Shown: positions 57,866-64,000 of the stretch, in pieces
Layout of the letters: each line of letters starts with the position of its first letter
How positions within the stretch are numbered: the first letter of the stretch is position 1
Assembly (NCBI RefSeq): GCF_018332655.1
Contig: NZ_BOQL01000001.1
Coordinates: forward strand, 98,840-162,839
Direction of reading: 5' to 3'
From: Actinoplanes auranticolor
Lineage (GTDB): Bacteria > Actinomycetota > Actinomycetes > Mycobacteriales > Micromonosporaceae
DNA: 64,000 nt
Made by a program: the position numbers and the translations under genes
The notes under the pieces: generated by a model
Database searches by the model: none
What the model was told of the DNA's origin: nothing
What the model saw: the letters and a program-made list of their open reading frames with translations, nothing else

Positions 57866-60505
57866 TCAGCAGGTGGGCAGATCGTTGATGTCGTCGCCGC
57901 CGTCGAGGTTGAGCCAGGCGAACGGGATGTAGTTCTTACCTTCGTACTTGACCTGGACCCACCAGTCCGACTCCTTGTGGTTGTTGTAGATGTAGGAGTC
58001 GATGCTCGTGCCCTTCTTCTTGCAGTACGCCTCCAGCCGGGTGCCGGGCTTGGCCCAGCCGACCTGGTTGCTCTGCTGGGAGGTGCTGGCGAAGATCTCG
58101 TTGCCGTTGCGGCCGTCGCGGTCCCGGTCGCAGTAGGTCGCGGTCTCGCCGTTCTCGCCGTTCTTGCAGGTGGCGGTGCCGAACAGCGCGTCGGTCGCCT
58201 GGTTGCGGGTGCGGGCGTCGCTAGTGCCGGCAGCGGTCTTGGCGGTCACCGTGAGCGTGTAGCTGGTGCTCGGCTTCAGACCGGCCACCTTGAGGCTCGA
58301 GCAGCTGCCGGAAGCGGAGCCGCCGCCGTTGGAGGTCTTGACCGAGCAGGTGGCCTGGGCCCCGCCGGCGTTCACGCTGAACGTGACGGTGGCCGTGTTG
58401 AAGGTCGCCGAGGAGCCGGTGATCGTCACAACCGGCTTGGGCAGGGTCTTCGCGGTGGCGGTCGCCGCCTCGCTCTCGCCGGCCTCGTTGACCGCGCGGA
58501 CCTCGACCGAGACGTTCTCGCCGGTGCCGAAGCCGTTGAGGGTCGCGCCGGTGCCGTCGCTGACCTCGGTGGTCTTGCCGCCGGCGGCGACCACGTACTT
58601 GGTGATCGCCCGGCCGTTCTCCGCGGGCGCGGTCCAGGTGACCTGGATGGTGCCGGCCTTGTCGCTGACGGTGGCCGCGTCGATGTTCTCCGGCCGGTCC
58701 GGCTTGGTGAACGGGACGATGCTGTTGCTGATCGGCGACGCCTTCGAGCCGGCGCCACGCTCGTTGATCGCGACGACCGTGAACGCGTACTGCTTGCCGT
58801 ACTCCAGCTCGCCGTCCTTGATGGTCATGGACGTCTCGCCCTTGACCTCGCCGAGCGGGGCGGAGGTGCCGTCGCTGACCGCTGTCACCGCGTACCGCTC
58901 GATGTCGAGGCCCTGGCCGTTGGCGGCCGGCCAGCTGACGCTGACCGTGCCGTCGGGTTTGGCTTCGGCGGTGGCGGCCGTGGGCGCGTCGGGGACCTCG
59001 GCGGTCGGGCGCACCGCGTTGCTGGTGCGGGAAGGGCCGTCGCCCTTCTTGTTGACCGCATGGACGGAGAACTTGTACGTCTCGCCGTTGGTCAGGCCGG
59101 TGACGTTCAGCGAGCGCTGGTTGGCGCCGACCTGGAACGTCTTGTCCGCGCCCTCGACCACGTACCGGGTGATCTCGGCGCCGTTCGACGGAGCGGCCTG
59201 CCAGGAGACGCGGGCCTCGGCGTTGCCGGCGGCGGCGCGCACGTTGCGCGGCGCGCCCGGCTCGCTGACCGGAGGCTTCTTCGGCTTCTGCGGGGGCGGC
59301 GGCGGGTCCGGCGGGGTGGGCGGCGGGTCGCCACCGAGGACGTCGTCGGCGTACTTGTCGACGACGCGGACCTGGTGGGCGTTGTCGACGACGCGGGCGG
59401 TGGAGGAGCCGGGGGCGTTGATGAACAGGTAGTTCTCGCGGACCTCGAGCTCGAGCGGGCCACCGGCCTGCTTGAAGCCGATGCTCTTCTGGGCCCGCCC
59501 GTTGGCGTCGAAGACGTGCACGGTGCCGGTGGACTCGTCGGCGACGTAGAAGAAGCCCTCCCAGGCGACGGCGGCCTGCAGCTCACCGCCGTCACCGGGC
59601 ACGACGAAGTCGGCGACGCCACCGTTCTCGGGCACCGCGTACACGTGGCGGGCGTCGGGGACGGTGACCGGCACGACCGCGCCGTCGGTGTGCTCGGGCA
59701 GCGTGCCCGGGCCGCTGAGCGGCAGGACCTGGCTGGTGCGGGCGTCGCCGCGGAAGGTGGTGAGGGTGTTGGTGGTGCGGTCGAGGACCGCGACGCCGTT
59801 CTCCAGGGTGGAGAGGGTCAGGTCGTGGCTGGGCGTGGCCACGGTCTCAGTGCGGATCTGCACGGGGCCGGCCTGGCCGCCGGTGCCGCCGGTGGCGGAG
59901 CTGTCGGGCAGGGGAGCGGCGGTGATCGCGGACACGGTGCCCTCGCTGGGCACGGCGATCCACAGCCGGCCCTCGCCGTCGAAGACGCCGCCGGTGATGC
60001 CGGGCGGATAGCGCAGCGACTCGCCGATGGGGGTGAGCGTGCGCGGGTCGAGCTGGCGCACCTCGCCCTGGACGGCGTCGATGACGAACGCGGCGTCCTC
60101 GTGCAGAGCGACGCTGACGCCGATACCGGCGGTCATGGGCGGGCCGACGAAGATCTGCAGGGAGGTGAGATCCATCGAGCTGATGACGCCGGTCTGCTGG
60201 TCGCGCAGCAGCACGAAGCGGTCGTTCTGCGAGATCTGGACCTGGTGGCCGCGGGCCTGGGGAACATTGACGCGAGTGTCGACGCGGGCGGTGACGCCGT
60301 TGATGCGGGCGGCCTCGCTCTTGGTCTTGCTCCACACCCAGGAGGCGGCGTCGTAGCTGGCAACGGCCTGATCAGCGGCGCCCAGGCCGAGGACGGTGAG
60401 TCCCAGGCCCGCGACGAGGCTCAGGACAGTGCCCAGGGTGACGAGACCACCACGACTGCGCCACAAGCGCCTGCGCTGGCCGATCACGACATCTGCACTG
60501 GCCAC
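57866..60505 (-). CDS. Fn3/propeller/SH3-like surface protein
   Basis: An 879-residue protein: one N-terminal transmembrane helix (about 20-48), an extracytoplasmic propeller-like region (about 60-385) with repeated strands such as AFVIDAVQGEVRQLDPRTL and GEGRLWIAVPSEGTV, a Pro-rich linker, and about four fibronectin type III domains (about 410-785; for example GAPRNVRAAAGNAEARVSWQ). It ends with a ~90-residue Cys-containing SH3-like domain (PGTRLEAYCKKKGTS, ESDWWVQVKYEGKNYIPFAW). First gene of the MoxR operon; likely a wall- or septum-facing sensor or structural protein. GTG start. Confidence 0.85.
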   Translation of the reverse strand: MASADVVIGQRRRLWRSRGGLVTLGTVLSLVAGLGLTVLGLGAADQAVASYDAASWVWSKTKSEAARINGVTARVDTRVNVPQARGHQVQISQNDRFVLLRDQQTGVISSMDLTSLQIFVGPPMTAGIGVSVALHEDAAFVIDAVQGEVRQLDPRTLTPIGESLRYPPGITGGVFDGEGRLWIAVPSEGTVSAITAAPLPDSSATGGTGGQAGPVQIRTETVATPSHDLTLSTLENGVAVLDRTTNTLTTFRGDARTSQVLPLSGPGTLPEHTDGAVVPVTVPDARHVYAVPENGGVADFVVPGDGGELQAAVAWEGFFYVADESTGTVHVFDANGRAQKSIGFKQAGGPLELEVRENYLFINAPGSSTARVVDNAHQVRVVDKYADDVLGGDPPPTPPDPPPPPQKPKKPPVSEPGAPRNVRAAAGNAEARVSWQAAPSNGAEITRYVVEGADKTFQVGANQRSLNVTGLTNGETYKFSVHAVNKKGDGPSRTSNAVRPTAEVPDAPTAATAEAKPDGTVSVSWPAANGQGLDIERYAVTAVSDGTSAPLGEVKGETSMTIKDGELEYGKQYAFTVVAINERGAGSKASPISNSIVPFTKPDRPENIDAATVSDKAGTIQVTWTAPAENGRAITKYVVAAGGKTTEVSDGTGATLNGFGTGENVSVEVRAVNEAGESEAATATAKTLPKPVVTITGSSATFNTATVTFSVNAGGAQATCSVKTSNGGGSASGSCSSLKVAGLKPSTSYTLTVTAKTAAGTSDARTRNQATDALFGTATCKNGENGETATYCDRDRDGRNGNEIFASTSQQSNQVGWAKPGTRLEAYCKKKGTSIDSYIYNNHKESDWWVQVKYEGKNYIPFAWLNLDGGDDINDLPTC

Positions 60506-60611
60506 AGCCTGCCTACCTCCCCGTTTGCCGGCGGCGCCCCGTTCAGGACGCAGGCCATCATAGGGGGACGGCGGTCGGTGTGGACACCCGGCGAGTCACG
60601 GTTGTGGATAG

Positions 60612-60636
60612 TGATGATCGCCGAGAGTGATCATCA
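60612..60636. promoter_or_regulatory. 8-bp inverted repeat between the two Fn3 genes
   Basis: TGATGATC (60612-60619), 9-nt spacer and GATCATCA (60629-60636) form a perfect inverted repeat in the 128-bp gap; its right arm includes the stop codon of the TPR/Fn3 gene. It could be a weak terminator or an operator for the MoxR operon promoter, which must lie in 60506-60633. Confidence 0.35.
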
Positions 60637-62052
60637 TTTGCCGGGCGACGGTGTGGCCGAGCCGCCGACCCGGCTGGTGCAGATCTGCGGCGAGGTGGAG
60701 AACTGGCTGGTGGTGTAGACAGCCACGACCGCGAAGCAATAGTCCAGGTCAGCGTTGAGTCCATTGAGATCGAAGGTGGTCGTGGTGGGCCCGACCTGAC
60801 CCATCGGCCGCAGCTGTTCCCCTGGCTTGCCACCGGTGACGACGAACGAGGCCTTGCCGTTGGCGGGATCAGCCCAGAACAACTTGACCGACGATCCGTA
60901 GTCACGCATGCGCACATCGCTAGGAGCGGGGCCGGCGAGAGTTGGCACATCAGAGGCCGGATCGTCACCGCGGTTGGCCAGAACGACCACCAGCGCGACC
61001 ACGGCGATGATCACCCCGAAGACCGCGGCGATCGCCGCGAAAATCGCCGGAGCCTTCCGGGAGTACGAGGAATCGTCGGTGCTCGCCGGGACGGCTGAGG
61101 TGATCGGTGGCGCGGAGATGATCTGTGGCATGGGCTGCTGGTCGAAGCGGCTCTGCTGGAAGTAACCGGACTCAGGCTGATAGCCGTGGCCAGGGAGATC
61201 GGTCGCGGCAGGCGGCGGTCCAGGCTGCGCAAAAGCCGGGGGTACGCCGGGAGCGCGGCTCGGCGTGGCATGCGGCGCTGGCACCGGGCCGTAGCTGGGC
61301 GGAGCCGGCTGTGCCGCAGGGCTCTGGTCGTAGTTGAGGGGCGCCGGCTGTGACGCGGCGGCCTGGTCGTAGCTGTGGAAGGGCGGTGCCGACGCGGAGC
61401 CGGCGGACTGGCCGTAGCTCGCCGGTGCCGGCTGCCCGTAGGCGTGATCCGCTTGGGACGGGCTCTGGTCGGGTTCGGGGAAGTAGCGGGGCGGGGGCTC
61501 GACCGCAGGCTGCTGCGGGCGTACCAGCGCTTGGTGGTCTCGGGGTGCCTCCCGCTGCGGCGGGATCTGGAAGCGTTGCAGCTGCTCGGCGGGCAGCTCC
61601 ATCCGTACCGTCGGCGGGTCTTCCCCCAGGTAGGAGCGCGCGCGGACGACGGCCCAGTGGTCCGCGCCGAGCACGGCCGGGCCGTGCGCGGCCACCCGGC
61701 CGAACGCGCGCCGGGCCTCGTGCCGGTTCTCCATCTCCTCAGCGACCACGCCCAGATCGAAGGAGATCCCCAGCATGACCGGGTCGGTGTCCCCGAGCCG
61801 CCACTGCCCGGCCGCGTACGCCTCCTCCAGCACCCGCCGCGCCCCGGACGGATCATCGGCACGCTGATGCACGGTCGCGAGCTGCTGGGCGGTAAGCAGG
61901 ACGTCCGGATCATCCTCACCGAGATTGGCCCGCCCCAGATCAACGGCATGCTCGAGCACAGCACGCGCCTGGCCAAGATCGCCCGAATCGGCGAGGGCCT
62001 GCGCACGCTGCCGGGCGGCGAGAAGCGGGGACGGCTGAGACACGCAGGCCAT
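60634..62052 (-). CDS. TPR-Fn3 membrane protein
   Basis: A 472-residue protein with an N-terminal TPR-like domain (about 10-130; ARAVLEHAVDLGRANLGEDD and RRVLEEAYAAGQWRLGDTD), a long Pro/Gln/Ala/Tyr-rich cytoplasmic linker (about 165-330) with PAPxSYGQ/YDQ repeats, one transmembrane helix (about 342-366, FAAIAAVFGVIIAVVALVVV), and an extracytoplasmic Fn3-like domain ending SPQICTSRVGG. It probably senses or bridges envelope and cytoplasm. AGGGGGCAGC precedes the ATG at 62052. It lies upstream of, and in line with, the MoxR operon. Confidence 0.8.
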   Translation of the reverse strand: MACVSQPSPLLAARQRAQALADSGDLGQARAVLEHAVDLGRANLGEDDPDVLLTAQQLATVHQRADDPSGARRVLEEAYAAGQWRLGDTDPVMLGISFDLGVVAEEMENRHEARRAFGRVAAHGPAVLGADHWAVVRARSYLGEDPPTVRMELPAEQLQRFQIPPQREAPRDHQALVRPQQPAVEPPPRYFPEPDQSPSQADHAYGQPAPASYGQSAGSASAPPFHSYDQAAASQPAPLNYDQSPAAQPAPPSYGPVPAPHATPSRAPGVPPAFAQPGPPPAATDLPGHGYQPESGYFQQSRFDQQPMPQIISAPPITSAVPASTDDSSYSRKAPAIFAAIAAVFGVIIAVVALVVVLANRGDDPASDVPTLAGPAPSDVRMRDYGSSVKLFWADPANGKASFVVTGGKPGEQLRPMGQVGPTTTTFDLNGLNADLDYCFAVVAVYTTSQFSTSPQICTSRVGGSATPSPGK

Positions 62053-62231
62053 GCTGCCCCCTGCCGTGCGGCGACGCCAGTACGCATGGACGCGCTGTCC
62101 CGATATGCCCGGTCCAGGGGTGGCGTGTGAGGGGGCCGGAGGGGCGTGTATATTTCTCTCCTGTGCAGCCCGCCGGGCGGCCACTTGCGGATGCGAACCG
62201 CAGGTCGAACCGGTTACGCTGTGCTCACCTT

Positions 62232-62316
62232 GTCCGGGTGGCGGAATGGCAGACGCGCTAGCTTGAGGTGCTAGTGTCCTTTATCGGACGTGGGGGTTCA
62301 AGTCCCCCCTCGGACA
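62232..62316 (+). tRNA. tRNA-Leu (anticodon GAG)
   Basis: An 85-nt tRNA fold: acceptor stem GTCCGGG (62232-62238) pairs with CTCGGAC (62309-62315) with one G-U; D-arm GGCGGAATGGCAGACGCGC region; anticodon arm GCTAGC-TTGAGGT-GCTAG with anticodon GAG; a long variable arm (class II tRNA) GTGTCCTTTATCGGACGT; T-arm GGGGG-TTCAAGT-CCCCC. The CCA end is not encoded. An integrase gene follows ~600 bp downstream, so its 3' end is a likely attachment site. Confidence 0.95.
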
Positions 62317-62352
62317 CTCCTGCGCAGCATCCCTGCGTTACCAGATGTACGT

Positions 62353-62374
62353 GTGGTCAAGCGCGCTTGATCAC
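62353..62374. promoter_or_regulatory. 22-bp near-perfect palindrome past tRNA
   Basis: GTGGTCAAGCGCGCTTGATCAC has a perfect 14-bp core, TCAAGCGCGCTTGA (62357-62370), and one mismatch pair in the arms. It lies between the tRNA and the AbrB-like gene and could be an operator for that gene, part of the attachment site, or a hairpin terminator for the tRNA. Confidence 0.5.
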
Positions 62375-62433
62375 CAAATCTCAGCTCTTACGACACCCTC
62401 GAATGCCGCTGTTCCGGCTCGGGGGTGTTCGTC

Positions 62434-62916
62434 ATGAGCGGACCGTCTCAGCCGCCGGTGATCCCCGCGGTCGTTCTGGCAGATCGGCCGGATCCGCCTC
62501 GGTGGCGGCCGCCATCCAGGCCAGCCGTCCGCCGGCCGCTGCCTTTGGCGAAGCTGTCGGAAAAGCGTGCCGGTACGGCCGTTTATGGCGTGAGTACGTT
62601 GGACGCGAGCGGGCGGATTGCCGACCGTGTGATCATGCGGGCGTTGGGTTGGGCGACCGGCTTTCGCCTCGACATTCGCGAGAGTAAGGGTCTGACGGTC
62701 GTTGCTGCCGACGACAACGGTCTGTTCCGTGTAACGGAGCAGGGCAATGTTCACCTGCCTGCCGCCGTTAGGCACTGGTGCCGGCTAGGGCCAGGTGATC
62801 GGGTGCTGCTGGTCGCCTATCCGGCTGCGGGCCTGCTGGTGGTTCACAGTCCGGCCTCGCTCGATGCCCTGGTCGACGCCATCCACGCCCAGGCGCTCAG
62901 TGGTGAGCAGTCATGA
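62434..62916 (+). CDS. AbrB/SpoVT-like DNA-binding protein
   Basis: A 160-residue protein. The C-terminal ~60 residues (FRVTEQGNVHLPAAVRHWC, then RLGPGDRVLLVAYPAAGLLV) fit the AbrB/MazE/SpoVT swapped-hairpin fold, which typically reads V-x-x-x-G-R-V-x-L-P. The N-terminal half is Pro/Arg-rich then beta-like (AVYGVSTLDASGRIADRVIM). It is directly upstream of, and ATGA-coupled to, the integrase gene, so it is probably the element's regulator. ATG at 62434; an in-frame GTG lies at 62425. Confidence 0.7.
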   Translation: MSGPSQPPVIPAVVLADRPDPPRWRPPSRPAVRRPLPLAKLSEKRAGTAVYGVSTLDASGRIADRVIMRALGWATGFRLDIRESKGLTVVAADDNGLFRVTEQGNVHLPAAVRHWCRLGPGDRVLLVAYPAAGLLVVHSPASLDALVDAIHAQALSGEQS

Positions 62917-63947
62917 GTGGGTCGGGTCTTGATGAGGCGGCGGTGGAGGCCGCCCGGCTGTTGTTGTCGCGGATGGGTATCTCGCCGCATGATCTGGTCG
63001 CCTCAGCTCCGGTGCGTCCGCTTGCGCCGACGTTCGCCGAGTATGTGCCGGTCGTGCTGGCGGCGGCGACGCCGGGTTCGAAGAAGGCGTACGGGACGTA
63101 CTGGAACCGGGCTGTCGAACGGTGGGGGACGCGTCGCCTGGATGAGGTGACCCCATCGGACATCGAGCACTTCATCGTGGCTATCAAGGCCAACGCGGTG
63201 CAGCGCCGTAACGGCCGTGGTGGTCGTAGTGCGGCTGAGCATGTGGTCGCGGCGTTGCGGTGTCTGTATCGGCGTGCGGTCGCTGATGGGCTGATCGCCG
63301 AGTCGGATAATCCGGCGGCCAAGGTTGCCAAGCCGCGGCGGTTGTCCAGCACCCGCCGGGCTGTTCCGGATGCCCGGTTGGCGGAGATCAACGACGTGGT
63401 CGCGACGACCGGGGATGATCCCGCGTTGGACAGTCTGCTGATCCGGTTGCACACCGAGACGGCGTGCCGTCGTGGGGGAGCGCTGGCACTGCGTCCGATC
63501 GACTTGGATCAGGATCAGTGCCTGGTGTTGCTGCATGAGAAGGGTGGTTCGGTGCGGTGGCAGCCGGTGTCGCCGACGCTGATGGGGTACCTGCATCAGC
63601 ACGCCGCCGAGCGCGGTGCACCACCCGCGGGGCAGCTGTTGCGGTACCGCGGCGGCCAGCCGATCACGTACCGGCGTTACGACCATCTGTGGGTCCGGGT
63701 CGGCCAGCAGTTGCCGTGGGCCGCGAGTCAGCAGATCAGCACCCACTGGCTGCGGCACACTACCTTGACGTGGGTGGAACGCAACTTCGGCTACGCCGTG
63801 GCGCGTGCCTACGCCGGTCACGCCGAGGGCGGGGGCAGCGATGTAGGCGCCACCGCCGGCTACGTGAAGGCAAGCCTGCAAGAAATCGCCGAAGCGCTGG
63901 CGACCTTGACCGGTGAACTCCATCCGTTGTGTCCCGCTCGGGAGTAG
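62913..63947 (+). CDS. Tyrosine recombinase/integrase
   Basis: A 344-residue site-specific recombinase with all catalytic residues: Arg186 (TACRRGG), Lys210 (HEKGGSVRW), His278 and Arg281 (THWLRHT), His303 (AGHAEG) and the nucleophile Tyr317 (TAGYVKAS). A SAM-like N-terminal core-binding domain (about 40-130) precedes it. It probably integrates and excises an element at the adjacent tRNA-Leu gene. Codon use has more T/G-ending and TTG codons than neighbours, suggesting acquisition by transfer. It follows the AbrB-like gene by ATGA overlap. The remaining 53 bp of the window hold nothing recognised. Confidence 0.92.
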   Translation: MSGSGLDEAAVEAARLLLSRMGISPHDLVASAPVRPLAPTFAEYVPVVLAAATPGSKKAYGTYWNRAVERWGTRRLDEVTPSDIEHFIVAIKANAVQRRNGRGGRSAAEHVVAALRCLYRRAVADGLIAESDNPAAKVAKPRRLSSTRRAVPDARLAEINDVVATTGDDPALDSLLIRLHTETACRRGGALALRPIDLDQDQCLVLLHEKGGSVRWQPVSPTLMGYLHQHAAERGAPPAGQLLRYRGGQPITYRRYDHLWVRVGQQLPWAASQQISTHWLRHTTLTWVERNFGYAVARAYAGHAEGGGSDVGATAGYVKASLQEIAEALATLTGELHPLCPARE

Positions 63948-64000
63948 ATAGCCGAAGCTCGAGTCAGGCCTAGTTCCTAAGAACTCCTAACGCGATCTCT

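Noticed and set aside
57713..60718. 1001-codon open frame on the plus strand
   Set aside because: It is antisense to the Fn3/propeller gene, low-complexity (Val/Ala/Gly/Arg/Asp), with no domain; GC-rich codon bias opens the opposite strand.
1..64000. Insertion sequences or transposases
   Set aside because: No transposase-like protein or terminal inverted repeats with target duplications were recognised; the only recombinase is the integrase at the right end.
1..64000. rRNA genes or riboswitches
   Set aside because: No rRNA segment or recognisable riboswitch core was seen; the only RNA gene found is tRNA-Leu(GAG).

Overview
The window is a very GC-rich, densely packed actinobacterial chromosome segment. 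GTG/TTG starts, 4-nt ATGA/GTGA overlaps and strong third-position G/C are everywhere. A Micromonosporaceae host (Actinoplanes-like) is the best guess from the gene mix: an ECF42/DGPF pair, a MoxR-DUF58-TgpA operon, a MarP-like protease and pgbd/MacB-type efflux. This is inference; no rRNA is present to prove it.

Layout. 1-9 kb: two divergent AraC paralogs (the left one cut by the window edge), then a rightward run of small-molecule and repair enzymes (alpha/beta hydrolase, two metallo-beta-lactamase-fold proteins, SDR, SPL-like radical SAM, DUF72), then an SGNH hydrolase and a DUF998 membrane protein on the minus strand. 8.4-20.6 kb: a tightly overlapping nine-gene surface-glycan operon on the minus strand (deacetylase, PLP aminotransferase, glycosyltransferase, Wzz/BY-kinase-like protein, Wzx, Wzy/ligase, secreted alpha/alpha-barrel protein, FemAB/GNAT, VioD-like flavin monooxygenase), with a second FemAB/GNAT gene divergent from it. 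20.7-25.4 kb: a membrane protein plus frameshifted STAND ATPase, an ECF42 sigma/DGPF pair with a recognisable autoregulatory promoter, and a MarP-like protease. 25.4-33.3 kb: orphan genes mixed with decaying genes (a GH65 remnant, a redoxin/DipZ-type fragment, a three-frame secreted-protein remnant). 33.3-39.1 kb: MarR/VOC/AlkA cluster with clear operators, an aldehyde dehydrogenase and a BBE-type flavin oxidase.

39.1-42.0 kb holds the most interesting unit: a Trypco2 gene convergent, stop to stop 1 bp apart, with an 801-residue trypsin-STAND NTPase carrying an unrecognised C-terminal domain. This matches the NTP-dependent conflict (immunity-like) systems known from multicellular bacteria. 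42.0-47.4 kb: two-component system divergent from a lipoprotein/adaptor/ABC efflux operon. 47.4-52.4 kb: small membrane proteins, a phage-type M15-like lysin pair, MFS, VOC and DUF1232 genes.

52.5-60.5 kb: a Fn3/propeller-MoxR-repeat ORF-DUF58-TgpA operon. Its transglutaminase has lost the catalytic Cys and His, and it includes an easily missed, translationally coupled 136-codon ORF built of seven 14-residue repeats. 60.6-64 kb: a TPR/Fn3 membrane protein, tRNA-Leu(GAG), then an AbrB-like gene and an intact tyrosine recombinase, which look like the first genes of a tRNA-integrated element running off the right edge.
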